A model generated the notes under the pieces. The model was not told where the DNA came from. It worked only from the letters and a program-made list of their open reading frames with translations, and ran no database searches. Source: Vulcanimicrobiota bacterium (GTDB lineage Bacteria; Vulcanimicrobiota; Xenobia; Xenobiales; Xenobiaceae). From it: a stretch of 64,000 bases of DNA. Shown here piece by piece: positions 8,552 through 16,499 of the stretch (the stretch's first letter is position 1; each line of letters starts with the position of its first letter). The stretch covers positions 62,001 through 126,000 of the forward strand of contig CALUQR010000002.1 of assembly GCA_944322965.1 (NCBI GenBank), given 5' to 3'. A program made the position numbers and the translations under genes.

Positions 8552-9391
8552 ATGAAACTGAGCTTAGAGCAGATCGTCTCCCTGGTAGTCAATAATATCA
8601 ATAGCTTAGGATTGGGGGCTTCGACCCTCAACTTGAGCGGAGATTTGCAGAAGGGGATCAACTTAGACCTCCAGCTGCGCGAGATGAAGATCGCCTCCGG
8701 CCAACTGGAGGGGGTGCAGGTGGACGATCTCCATCTCCAAGTAGAGGGCTTGCCCGTAGGCGGTACGCTGGCCCAGATCCAGGAGCAGGCCGAGATCTGC
8801 GTGCGTCGGCTCTTAGTGCGCGTCAACGCCGACCTCATTAACTCGTTTTTAGAGAGCGAAGCGGTCCAAGCGGAACTGCGCCGCAACGCGCCCGTAGAGG
8901 TGCGCGGCCTGCGCTTAGTCTTTGCCGGCGAGAAGGTCACCATCCGCGGGGAAGTGCGCAAACTGATAACCTTCCCCTTCGCCATCGAGCTCAGCTTCCA
9001 ACCTACGCCCGAGAACGGCTTAAAGATAGTATTTGCCAACTTCTGGGCCGCCGATATGGTACCCCTGCCCAGCATGGCGCGCCGGCTCATCATGTCCTTT
9101 GTCAAACAGAAATTGAGCAGCGCCAAGGGCTTAGAAGGGGTCATCGAAATTACGGACGACTATTTAGTCGTTAATCCCTGGTCCAAAGTACCCCTGCGCG
9201 TCAACGCCCGCTTTAAGCGCTTTGGAGTAGAAGAGAACTACTTTATCCTGGAGCTGGGACCTAACGCCCAGTACCAAAACCCCGCCCCCCAACCTGTCGC
9301 CCCACCCCCTGCCCCCGCCCCTAAACCTACCCCGCCCCCTTACGATGGACCTTCTTTGCTGCCGTTTTGTCCGGCGGCAATGCGGAATTAG
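8552..9391 (+). CDS. DUF2993 (LmeA-like) protein with Pro-rich tail ending in a repeat
   Basis: 279 aa. Residues about 1-225 match the DUF2993 pattern: alternating amphipathic strands such as INLDLQLREMKI and GVQVDDLHLQVEGL. The family has been linked to lipid or polysaccharide binding at the envelope, but no signal peptide is visible here. Residues about 245-265 are a Pro/Ala/Lys run. The last residues (AAMRN) and the stop codon lie in the AT-rich repeat that starts at 9379, so the original C-terminus has probably been replaced by repeat insertion. It starts 9 bp after the FmdB gene. Confidence 0.75.
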   Translation: MKLSLEQIVSLVVNNINSLGLGASTLNLSGDLQKGINLDLQLREMKIASGQLEGVQVDDLHLQVEGLPVGGTLAQIQEQAEICVRRLLVRVNADLINSFLESEAVQAELRRNAPVEVRGLRLVFAGEKVTIRGEVRKLITFPFAIELSFQPTPENGLKIVFANFWAADMVPLPSMARRLIMSFVKQKLSSAKGLEGVIEITDDYLVVNPWSKVPLRVNARFKRFGVEENYFILELGPNAQYQNPAPQPVAPPPAPAPKPTPPPYDGPSLLPFCPAAMRN

Positions 9392-9726
9392 GAATTCGGA
9401 ATGCGGAATGCGTAATTGGGGGTGACGCCGGGGTAGGTTGTGGCTCTAACTGGGAGCTTCGCGGGACTCAGGGGCAAGGCGGCTTGGGGGAATGACTGGT
9501 TGGGTCCGAGGGTTGCTTAGCTAGGGAGAAAATCGCTGGGAGTGTGCGGGCGCGCGACGCGGTCCAATTGGACAAGCGTCCTAAAGACCTCTATCGGAGA
9601 ACAGAGCAAAAAAACTGGGCGCTGAGTCGCCCAACGATTCTTCCGTCTGCCAAGTTCCTTTCGGATCTGTCAAGCCATTAACAAGAGCCACCTAATTCCG
9701 AATTACGAATTCCTAATTCCGAATTA
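9379..9726. repeat. Dispersed repeat element, copy L1
   Basis: About 350 bp bounded by inverted AT-rich ends: the left end reads AATGCGGAATTAGGAATTCG and the right end is made of TAATTCCGAATT units. Inside are segments shared with copies at 54.6 and 55.7 kb: GGTTGTGGCTCTAACT near the left end, and near the right end CCCAACGATTCTT...GCCAAGTT...TAACAA.AGCC. No open reading frame is evident. It supplies the stop codon of the DUF2993 gene. Confidence 0.75.
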
Positions 9727-9810
9727 ACCCTAGCCTACCCCCCAAGTCCTGCGTTAACTTAGATTACGGCGATAACCTAAGTCCACGCCGCCATCTAAGT
9801 ACGACTCTCA
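9727..9810 (+). repeat. Orphan copy of the Rpn-gene upstream block
   Basis: This block aligns with 54684-54770, directly upstream of the Rpn-family gene, sharing AAGTC.TGCGTTAAC, TTACGG.GATAAC.TAAGTCCA, GCCGC.AT and TAAGTACGAC. Here no Rpn gene follows; the block runs into the 3' end of the zinc-ribbon gene on the other strand and supplies its stop codon. It looks like a remnant. Confidence 0.7.
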
Positions 9811-10511
9811 AAAAACCGTCGCAACGCGAGGAGGCGGCCGCAGGTTTCGCAGAAGCTGAGGCGGTTTTGGCGCAGTTCGTTGAGTTTATGTTCGGGCATT
9901 TTGGCGCCGCAGCCGCTACATTGGTTATTAGTGACTTCGGCCACGGCGCGGCCCCCTTTGCTCTTGTGGAGGTTATCGTAGGCGTAGAGCAGTTGTTGCT
10001 CCAGGGGTTGGCGGGCCTTTTGGCGTTCCGTTTGGAGGCTGGCGATCCGCTCTTGGCGGCGTTTAATTTGGCGCAAGAGGTGGGCCAAGTGCTGTTTAGC
10101 GTCGCGCTCTAGCTTTTCTAGTTCTTGGCGTTGGGTTGTGAGTTTTTGAGTTAAGTCTTCTTCCTCTTCCATCCCCAGGAGCAATATCTCTTGCAGGCTC
10201 TCCTGCTTAGTCTTAGTCTCTAAGAGCTCCCCTTGGAGATCTTTTAGCTCTTTGGGGTTTATGACGCTGCCCCCGTAGAGTTTAGCGTGCAGCCGTTGGG
10301 CGCGGACTTGGAGCTCCTCTTCGCGGGCGTTATTTTGGCGCTGTCGTTCTTGGAGCTTCTCCAATTGGAGGCTCAGTTCGCGCTCTTGGGCTTGGGCCTG
10401 GGCCAGTCTTTCTAGGAAGCCGCGTTCCCCTTTGAGGGCTACGATCTCCCGTTGGAGTTTAGCGATCTGGTCGTCCAGATCTTGGAGCGCTAGGAGGGGA
10501 TTGACCTGCAT
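9795..10511 (-). CDS. Coiled-coil protein with C-terminal C4 zinc ribbon (CT398/DUF164 type)
   Basis: 238 aa. Residues about 10-175 are a long alpha-helical coiled coil rich in Gln/Glu/Leu/Arg. The C-terminal zinc ribbon has the two cysteine pairs CSGC and CETC. This is the layout of the COG1579 family, thought to bind nucleic acid or act as a scaffold. It is last in the minus-strand string, 27 bp after the hpt gene. The final codons and stop lie in the repeat-associated block at 9727-9810. Confidence 0.85.
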   Translation of the reverse strand: MQVNPLLALQDLDDQIAKLQREIVALKGERGFLERLAQAQAQERELSLQLEKLQERQRQNNAREEELQVRAQRLHAKLYGGSVINPKELKDLQGELLETKTKQESLQEILLLGMEEEEDLTQKLTTQRQELEKLERDAKQHLAHLLRQIKRRQERIASLQTERQKARQPLEQQLLYAYDNLHKSKGGRAVAEVTNNQCSGCGAKMPEHKLNELRQNRLSFCETCGRLLALRRFFESRT

Positions 10512-10538
10512 AGGGGGGCTACCTCGTGGACCTTTAGT

Positions 10539-11123
10539 TTAGGGGGCGATAGCGGCGGGGGCTAAGACTCCGATGAAATCTAAGTTGCGGTAATGTTCTT
10601 CGTAGTCCATCCCGAAGCCTACGATAAAGCGGTCGGGTATAGTAAAGCCCAGATACTTGGGACTCACTTGGACCTTGCGGCGGGCGGGTTTATCGACTAA
10701 GCAGCAGATCTCTAAGCTCTTAGGATTGCGCAGGGAGAGGGTCTGCAGGAGGTAGTGGAGGGTTAGTCCGGTATCGACAATATCTTCCACTACGATGACG
10801 TGGCGTCCCTCCAGGGGCTCTTCGACATCCTTTTGGAAGCGCACTACGCCAGTGGAGGAGGTCCCGGCGTAGGAGGAGAGGGCTACAAAATCGATGACCG
10901 TGGGCACGGAGATGTGGCGCATGAGGTCGGCTAAGAAGGGCATAGCCCCTTTGAGCACCCCTACTAAGACCACCTCTTGGCCGGCGTAATCGCGGGAGAT
11001 GGTCTCGCCCAGTTCGCGGATCCGCTGGGCGATAATCTCGTGGGGTACTAAGGTATAGTCGATATTGTGGGCTAAGGGGTGCTGGCTAGCGACGGGGTAG
11101 CGCTCTTGGCAATCGAAGTGCAT
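10539..11123 (-). CDS. hpt: Hypoxanthine phosphoribosyltransferase
   Basis: Salvages hypoxanthine/guanine to IMP/GMP using PRPP in the cytoplasm. 194 aa with the PRPP loop VVEDIVDTGLT, including the catalytic Asp, the flexible-loop SSYAGT segment, and base-recognition residues near KPARRKV and DRFIVGFGMDY. It has about 15 extra residues at the N-terminus compared with the second copy. It lies 33 bp after the 272-aa membrane protein gene and 27 bp before the zinc-ribbon gene. A second, divergent hpt lies on the other side of ftsH; this copy has the canonical active site. Confidence 0.93.
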   Translation of the reverse strand: MHFDCQERYPVASQHPLAHNIDYTLVPHEIIAQRIRELGETISRDYAGQEVVLVGVLKGAMPFLADLMRHISVPTVIDFVALSSYAGTSSTGVVRFQKDVEEPLEGRHVIVVEDIVDTGLTLHYLLQTLSLRNPKSLEICCLVDKPARRKVQVSPKYLGFTIPDRFIVGFGMDYEEHYRNLDFIGVLAPAAIAP

Positions 11124-11156
11124 AACTTATAGAGATTTCCTTTCTGAGATATGTAA

Positions 11157-11975
11157 TTAGGAGAGATACCAGATAATAAAGATTTCGCTGATAGTTATCA
11201 GGCTAAAGATGAGCGAGGCGCGACGCCAGAGGCGGCTATAGGTCGCCTGCATACTGCCGGTGAGGAGCAGGATGGCGATCTCGCCCAACATGATTTGGTA
11301 GGCCCAATCGAGATTCAAACCGAGGCGGGGTAGGTGTTCGGGCCAGAGGAAGGTCAGGGAGGCGGTCAGCATAAAGAGCAGGAGCGTGCAAAGGTAGATG
11401 AGGGTCAGGAGGGCGTTAAAGTAGTTGATTCGGGCCAGGCGTCGCTCTTCTAACTGTTTGGAGCTGGGCAGATGGAGGATCTTGGCGCTCCCTGAGGGTT
11501 GCTCTTCGCGGACGGTCGACTTGTCGACTAGGGTGTGGCGCCCCATAACTTGGTAACTGACTTTAGTAGCGGAGCCGGAGGCGGCCGCTAAAGCGGGCGG
11601 GGCGGGGCGCGGCGGAGCGCTGGGGGCGGCGGAGGGACCCTTTTCGCTGAGCGCCGGCTGGACTGAGGATTCTACTTCGGGGTAGTGGGGCTCTGGATTA
11701 AACTTTTCGCTGGGATTTAAGGGCAGACGCGGGGCGGGGGTGCGCAATCCTAAGGAGGCGCTCTTAGAGGAAGTAGATTTGGGTAAGGGCAGGTCGCTAC
11801 TAGATTCAGAATCTTCGTCGGCGGAGCTGGGATCGGCTAAGCGTTGGATATTCTTAAGGACGGCGGTAGAGGAGGGGGGGCTCCCCGAGCCCAAGGGGCG
11901 CAGGGGGGGATTAGCTCCCGCCTGGGCGGAGGAACTCTGGGGGTTAGGGTTCTGGGGGGTATGGGAATCGTCCAC
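11157..11975 (-). CDS. Membrane protein with long disordered N-terminus
   Basis: No family is recognised. 272 aa. Residues about 1-165 are low-complexity, rich in Ser, Pro and Ala, with no signal peptide, and are probably cytoplasmic. The C-terminal 90 residues hold three hydrophobic segments: FNALLTLIYLCTLLLFML; AYQIMLGEIAILLLTG; and SLIFSLITISEIFIIWYL. It lies between ftsH and hpt on the same strand. The charged stretch before the first membrane segment suggests an N-in topology. Its role is unknown. Confidence 0.7.
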   Translation of the reverse strand: MDDSHTPQNPNPQSSSAQAGANPPLRPLGSGSPPSSTAVLKNIQRLADPSSADEDSESSSDLPLPKSTSSKSASLGLRTPAPRLPLNPSEKFNPEPHYPEVESSVQPALSEKGPSAAPSAPPRPAPPALAAASGSATKVSYQVMGRHTLVDKSTVREEQPSGSAKILHLPSSKQLEERRLARINYFNALLTLIYLCTLLLFMLTASLTFLWPEHLPRLGLNLDWAYQIMLGEIAILLLTGSMQATYSRLWRRASLIFSLITISEIFIIWYLS

Positions 11976-12005
11976 CGTAGTACTCCAAGCTCTACTAGGT
12001 ATAGC

Positions 12006-12044
12006 AAAAGGCAGCTCTGACGCTAAGATTAGCGGCTAACTGCC
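12006..12044 (-). terminator. Probable terminator after ftsH
   Basis: Read on the minus strand, GGCAG and CTGCC arms enclose a nested CGCTA/TAGCG hairpin and are followed by TTTTG. It sits between ftsH and the downstream membrane gene, so it may only attenuate transcription. Confidence 0.5.
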
Positions 12045-12071
12045 TCTCGCTAGAGGGGGGTAGAGGTAAGG

Positions 12072-14102
12072 TTAAGCTTCGCTGTCGGCGGGGCTCTCCA
12101 ATCCCGGACTGGGGCTCAATCCTGGGAGAGGTGCTTTCTCTACTATAGAAGCGGGCGCCTTCTCCAGAGCTGGACTAGGACTAGGAGCGGGGCTCTCTTC
12201 CGGATCTTTCTCTAAGGTGGGGCGGCGGGGCTCCTCATCCTCTTCCTGACTCTTTTTGAGGGAGCGGGCGGAGGGTCCAAAGAGCTTATCGAGATCGCTA
12301 GCTTCGATCAGTTCCTTCTCAATGAGGAGATCGGCCAGCGTATCTAAATCGCGGCGATGCTCTTGGAGGATCTTGCGGGCCCGTTCGTAGCAGGAGGAGA
12401 CGATATGGTGGACTTCGGCGTCTATAGCTTCAGAGGTCGTCTCCGAGTAGTTGCGCTGCTCGTTGAAGTCGCGCCCTAAGAAGACTTGGCTATGCTTATG
12501 GCCGTAGTTTATCGGTCCGATCTTATCGCTCATACCGTAGCGGCAGACCATATCCCGCGCCAATTGGGTGGCCCGTTCGATGTCGTTGGAAGCGCCCGTC
12601 GAGATCTCGCCAAAGACGACCTCTTCCGCCACGCGTCCGCCCATAAAGACGGCGATACTGGCCAACATCTCGGAGCGGGTCTTATTGTAGCGATCCGTCT
12701 CCGGGACGATGGAGGTGACGCCCAGGGCTTGGCCGCGGGGCAGGATGGTAATCTTGCGCACCGGATCGGCCTCGGGGATAGAGCGAGCTACTAAGGCGTG
12801 GCCGCCCTCATGGTAGGCGGTGACGCGGCGATCCTTTTCGGAGATGATACGGCTCTTGCGCTCGGGCCCCATCATCACGCGGTCGATAGCTTCGGTGCAG
12901 TCGGACATGTGGATGACGTTCTCCTTGCGCCGGGCGGCTAAGAGGGCCGCTTCGTTGAGTAAGTTCTCTAAGTCGGCGCCGGAGAAGCCCGGGGTGCGCT
13001 GGGCCAGATCGTGGAGATCGACATCCTCGTCCAGGGGCTTGCCGCGGCTATGGACCTTCAAGATGGCGGTCCGGCCGGCAATATCGGGCCGGTCGACGAT
13101 CACTTGGCGATCGAAGCGGCCGGGGCGCAGGAGGGCGGGGTCTAAGACGTCGGGCCGGTTAGTAGCCGCTAAGACGATGACCGGCGAGGAGTTGGGGGCG
13201 GTATCGAAACCGTCCATCTCCACTAAGAGTTGGTTGAGCGTCTGTTCCCGCTCGTCGTGGCCTCCCCCTAACCCGGCGCCGCGCTGGCGGCCTACGGCGT
13301 CGATCTCGTCCATAAAGACGATACAGGGGGCCGTCTTTTTGGCCTGTTCGAAGAGGTCGCGCACCCTAGAGGCGCCTACCCCGACAAACATCTCCACGAA
13401 GTCGGAGCCGCTAATGTAATAGAAGGGCACCCCCGCCTCGCCGGCTACGGCTCGCCCTAAGAGGGTCTTACCCGTGCCCGGGCTCCCTAAGAGAAGCACT
13501 CCCTTGGGGATGCGGGCCCCTAAGGCCTTGTACTTGGCGGGGTATTTGAGGTAGTCGACTATCTCTTCTAACTCTTCTTTAGCCTCTTCGACGCCGGCTA
13601 CATCGTCAAAGGTGACGGTCATCTTATCGCTAGAAACGGCCTTATGTTTGGAGCGGCCAAAGCCAAAGCCCTGACCGGCCCCCGTCGCTTGGCGGGAGAG
13701 CATCACGAAGAAGACGATGAGTAAGATGAGGGGCAGAATATTGAGGAGGATCATCCACCAGTCGCCCCAGCTGTCCTCTTCGATAGTCGTCTTGACCTTA
13801 TGCTTTAAGAGCAGTTCCTCGGGGGCGGGGGTGACTGGGGTGCGGAAGGTGGTGGTAAACTCGCTGTAAGTGTGGTTGGCGTTGGCCAAGACCGGATCGG
13901 TAGAGCGTTGGGGGGTAATATACTTCCCGTAGATCCGGTCCCCGCGGATGACGACGGAGGCCACCTTATTATTAGTTACCGCCTCTACAAAGTCGCTAAA
14001 CTTTAACTCCTCGGAGTTATGGTTATCCATACCGTTGATAATGAATAAGACCATGCACCCTAGGAGCACGAATATAATTAACTGTCGTAAGTATCTAGAC
14101 AA
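12072..14102 (-). CDS. ftsH: ATP-dependent zinc metalloprotease FtsH
   Basis: Membrane-anchored AAA+ protease that degrades misassembled membrane proteins and short-lived regulators. 676 aa. Two membrane segments (about residues 5-22 and 118-138) flank an extracytoplasmic domain. The AAA module has Walker A GSPGTGKT, Walker [12 protein letters not shown] and the second region of homology (LRPGRFDR). The zinc site is HEGGH with a downstream acidic ligand region. The last 70 residues are a Pro/Glu/Ser-rich tail, longer than in Escherichia coli. It follows a variant hpt, the usual tilS-hpt-ftsH order. Confidence 0.97.
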   Translation of the reverse strand: MSRYLRQLIIFVLLGCMVLFIINGMDNHNSEELKFSDFVEAVTNNKVASVVIRGDRIYGKYITPQRSTDPVLANANHTYSEFTTTFRTPVTPAPEELLLKHKVKTTIEEDSWGDWWMILLNILPLILLIVFFVMLSRQATGAGQGFGFGRSKHKAVSSDKMTVTFDDVAGVEEAKEELEEIVDYLKYPAKYKALGARIPKGVLLLGSPGTGKTLLGRAVAGEAGVPFYYISGSDFVEMFVGVGASRVRDLFEQAKKTAPCIVFMDEIDAVGRQRGAGLGGGHDEREQTLNQLLVEMDGFDTAPNSSPVIVLAATNRPDVLDPALLRPGRFDRQVIVDRPDIAGRTAILKVHSRGKPLDEDVDLHDLAQRTPGFSGADLENLLNEAALLAARRKENVIHMSDCTEAIDRVMMGPERKSRIISEKDRRVTAYHEGGHALVARSIPEADPVRKITILPRGQALGVTSIVPETDRYNKTRSEMLASIAVFMGGRVAEEVVFGEISTGASNDIERATQLARDMVCRYGMSDKIGPINYGHKHSQVFLGRDFNEQRNYSETTSEAIDAEVHHIVSSCYERARKILQEHRRDLDTLADLLIEKELIEASDLDKLFGPSARSLKKSQEEDEEPRRPTLEKDPEESPAPSPSPALEKAPASIVEKAPLPGLSPSPGLESPADSEA

Positions 14103-14201
14103 AAGTATGATCCTTTAGTAATCTCTGCCGCCCACGCTGGCTGGCGCCCCCTCCTTTTCCATAGAGGCTGGGAATACCTTGCCCCTTAGGGCCAGAGCCC
14201 T

Positions 14202-14735
14202 CTATTTTTGGGGAAGTTCTAGGTGGGCCAGGTAGGGCAAGTTGCGGTAATACTGGCGATAATCTAAGCCATAGCCCACTACAAAGTCGTCATTTAAAGT
14301 GAAACCTACGTAGTCTATAGGTACGGGGGCCCGCCTCTTAGAGGGGCGGTCGAACATGGTGACGACCTTTATATCTTGAGGGCGGCGCAGGGAGAGCGTC
14401 TTGAGGAGGTAGCTCAAAGTCTCGCCCTCATTAATAATATCCTCTACTAAGAGGATGTGGCGTCCTTCGACTAGACTATCCAAATCTTTTAAGAGGCGCA
14501 CGTGATTCGTCTCCCGCTGGCGGGTGACGCTCAAAAAGTCGAAGGTCACGTCTAAGGTCAGATAGCGCGAGAGATCGGCCATAAAGGGTACCGCCCCCCG
14601 CAAGACGGCCAGGAGGTGGAGGGGCTTCCCGGCGTAATCGCGGCTAATCTCTTGGGCTAACTCCCGCACTCTCTGTTGGATCTGGTCGGCGCTATAGAGC
14701 ACCGCTCCCAGTTGGGGCCTCTGGTTATGGCTCAT
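14202..14735 (-). CDS. Divergent hypoxanthine phosphoribosyltransferase paralogue with altered PRPP loop
   Basis: 177 aa, clearly a type I phosphoribosyltransferase of the HPRT family: GVPF-like GAVPFMADL, LVEDI loop, and VGYGLDYRQYYRNLP at the C-terminus. The PRPP loop reads VEDIINEGETL (residues about 97-107). Compared with the canonical EDIIDTG, the catalytic Asp is Asn102 and the following Thr is Glu103. The usual SSY flexible loop reads SVTRQR. It lies 22 bp after tilS, the classic position of hpt. It may be a weak or differently specific enzyme or a regulatory homologue; a canonical hpt lies on the far side of ftsH. Confidence 0.85.
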   Translation of the reverse strand: MSHNQRPQLGAVLYSADQIQQRVRELAQEISRDYAGKPLHLLAVLRGAVPFMADLSRYLTLDVTFDFLSVTRQRETNHVRLLKDLDSLVEGRHILLVEDIINEGETLSYLLKTLSLRRPQDIKVVTMFDRPSKRRAPVPIDYVGFTLNDDFVVGYGLDYRQYYRNLPYLAHLELPQK

Positions 14736-14756
14736 TACTTTTAATCCTTTCTCTAA

Positions 14757-16271
14757 TTACTCTAAGCTTTGGAGGGGTTGGACTTCTAAGATTATAGACT
14801 CTCTACTGTAGGGTGGGGCTAAAAAGTAGCTCTCCGCTCGCAGTCCTAAGAGCCAGAGCAGCTTACCTCCCACCTCTAGGAGGGGCAACCTCTCTCTCAC
14901 CGCGGCCGGTAGAGCGAGACTCTGGAGATACTTTTTGACCTTCTGCCCGCCGCGGCCTCCTGCGGGATGGAAGTAATCGCCAGCTCGGCGCGGGCGTAAA
15001 TATATTCCGCCGCTCTCCTCTAAGGCGGCGTAGAGGGGCTGAGGGGCTAGGGAGAGGCGGTAAGCTTGGGGCCTAAAACTTGCGCCCCGCCCCCAACTTA
15101 ACTTTAAATTCCAGGCGGGGAACTCTTGGCTGAGCCTCTCCCCGGGGGCTAGGGCCTCTAGCTGCCCGGCGGTCAACTCCCTAAACTCCGGCTCGGGGAC
15201 GGGGGCTAAGGGGAGCGGCTTTTCTAAGAGGAGGTAATCCCTCTCCCAGCGGGCGCGCAAGCCGCCCGGTAGGGGCAGCCACTTGCCATTGGGGGCCTTG
15301 AGGAAGGCTTCTAAGGCTTGGTAGTGGCAACTCTCTAAGGGGTGGAGCTTAGCGGCTCTACTCTGCTGGCCGTCAAGTTCTAGCTCTTGGAGGGCCTTCT
15401 GGTAGAGGCGTTTGCGCAAAGCGGGATGGAGCGCCTCTAAGCGGCTGCGGGCGATCTTCCAAGCGGGGTCGGGGCGCCAATCTTTTAAGAGCTGGAGGCA
15501 GGGTAAGGGGGGGGTAGGGTCGGGAGGGGCTACGATTTGGGGCCAGAGCTCTCCCAATTGGCTCTGGAAAAAATCTTCGTCTTCACAGGCCCAGTGGGCT
15601 AGGCGGTTGAGATTCTCGACTATCTGGGGGTTAAGTTCCTGTAAGCGGGGCAAGATCTCGAGGCGGATCTTGGTGCGGGGGGCGCTAGGGATGTGATTAG
15701 TCTGATCTTCGCACCAACTCTGCCCCGCTTGGCGCAAATACTCTAAGAGTTGCTCTTTGCGGAAATTGAGGAGGGGGCGCACGACCTGCCCCTCGCGTTG
15801 GCGAATTCCGCGCAAACCGCTTAGCCCCACGCCGCTAATAAAGCGCCCTACCAAAGTTTCAGCCTGGTCTTGGGCGGTGTGGGCGGTGAGGATAAAGTCT
15901 AGTCCCTCCTCACGGCGCAACCGCTCTAGGAAGGCGTAGCGGGCCTGGCGTCCGGCCTCTTCGAGGGAGAGTTGGCGGCTGCGGGCTAGGTAGGCGATAG
16001 GTTGGCTAGCTAGCCAGTAGGGGATATCTAACTTTTGGCAGAGCCGGCGCGCAAAGGCGGCCTCATTTTCGGCCTCAGGGCGCAGATTGTGGTTCAAATG
16101 GGCCGCTTGTAAGCGAAAGTTCCAGAGGGGCGCCAACTCCCAGAAGAGGCGCAAGAGGGCCGTCGAATCCCCTCCGCCTGAGAGGGCGATTAAGAGCCCG
16201 CTCCCCGCAGGGAGCCAGCGCTCACGGGCGAGGAGGCGGTGTAAGTCGAGGGCGAGGGCTGAGAGCATCAT
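14757..16271 (-). CDS. tilS: tRNA(Ile)-lysidine synthase
   Basis: Converts C34 of tRNA-Ile(CAU) to lysidine, so that the tRNA reads AUA and is charged with isoleucine. 504 aa from the ATG at 16271 (a second ATG follows directly). The N-terminal PP-loop ATPase motif is SGGGDSTALL, followed by AAHLNHNLRPEA and TAHTAQDQAET. The C-terminal substrate-binding domain is present (RPRRAGDYFHP). The longer open frame would run through the tRNA gene, so it is rejected. No ribosome site precedes the start: the ATG directly follows a run of nine T, the U-tract of the tRNA terminator. It is followed by hpt-like and ftsH genes. Confidence 0.92.
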   Translation of the reverse strand: MMLSALALDLHRLLARERWLPAGSGLLIALSGGGDSTALLRLFWELAPLWNFRLQAAHLNHNLRPEAENEAAFARRLCQKLDIPYWLASQPIAYLARSRQLSLEEAGRQARYAFLERLRREEGLDFILTAHTAQDQAETLVGRFISGVGLSGLRGIRQREGQVVRPLLNFRKEQLLEYLRQAGQSWCEDQTNHIPSAPRTKIRLEILPRLQELNPQIVENLNRLAHWACEDEDFFQSQLGELWPQIVAPPDPTPPLPCLQLLKDWRPDPAWKIARSRLEALHPALRKRLYQKALQELELDGQQSRAAKLHPLESCHYQALEAFLKAPNGKWLPLPGGLRARWERDYLLLEKPLPLAPVPEPEFRELTAGQLEALAPGERLSQEFPAWNLKLSWGRGASFRPQAYRLSLAPQPLYAALEESGGIYLRPRRAGDYFHPAGGRGGQKVKKYLQSLALPAAVRERLPLLEVGGKLLWLLGLRAESYFLAPPYSRESIILEVQPLQSLE

Positions 16272-16299
16272 AAAAAAAAAGCCCTGGCAGAACCGGGCT
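16272..16299 (-). terminator. Rho-independent terminator of the tRNA gene
   Basis: Minus strand: AGCCC and GGGCT arms (with additional GG/CC pairs and a bulge) followed by nine T. The T-run ends immediately at the tilS start codon. Confidence 0.7.
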
Positions 16300-16303
16300 C
16301 TAG

Positions 16304-16378
16304 TGGTGCCGGGGGCGAGAGTTGAACTCGCGACCAAGAGCTTATGAGTCTCCTGCTCTACCACTGAGCTACCCCGGC
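16304..16378 (-). tRNA. tRNA with CAU anticodon (elongator Met or Ile2)
   Basis: 75 nt including encoded CCA. The acceptor arms GCCGGGG and CCCCGGC pair fully, the D arm is GCTC/GAGC, the T arm is GCGAG-TTCAACT-CTCGC, and the anticodon loop is CTCATAA. The paired G1-C72 excludes initiator tRNA. The anticodon stem GGAGA/GCTCT has an A31-G39 mismatch. The loop and flank (GACTCATAA, CTTGGTCGC) recall bacterial tRNA-Ile2, the substrate of TilS, whose gene lies directly downstream. Met versus Ile2 cannot be settled by reading. Confidence 0.9.
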
Positions 16379-16389
16379 GAACGAAAAGT

Positions 16390-16418
16390 ATATTATCTAT
16401 AAGCCCCTCCTTTGTCAA
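16390..16418 (-). promoter_or_regulatory. Sigma70-type promoter of the tRNA gene
   Basis: Minus strand: a perfect TTGACA (16413-16418), a 17-bp spacer and TAATAT (16390-16395). The mature tRNA 5' end lies 11 bp further on. Confidence 0.8.
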
Positions 16419-16499
16419 GGGGGTAAAAGGGGAGGGCGCTAAGAATTCTCCCTAATCTTGGGGGCGCTAGCTGCGGCTGGGGCCAGAGGAGCGCAGAAT

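Noticed and set aside
8383-9144. 253-codon minus-strand frame opposite the FmdB and DUF2993 genes
   Set aside because: Ser/Arg/Thr-biased composition typical of antisense shadows; the plus-strand genes have family matches and ribosome sites.
12820-13419. 199-codon plus-strand frame opposite ftsH
   Set aside because: It lies wholly within the AAA domain of ftsH on the other strand and resembles no protein; shadow of codon bias.
16304-16378. Initiator tRNA-fMet
   Set aside because: Position 1 pairs with position 72 (G-C) and the anticodon stem lacks the three G-C pairs typical of initiators.
16272-16418. Longer tilS start at 16418
   Set aside because: The extra 49 codons would be the tRNA gene, its promoter-proximal region and its terminator.
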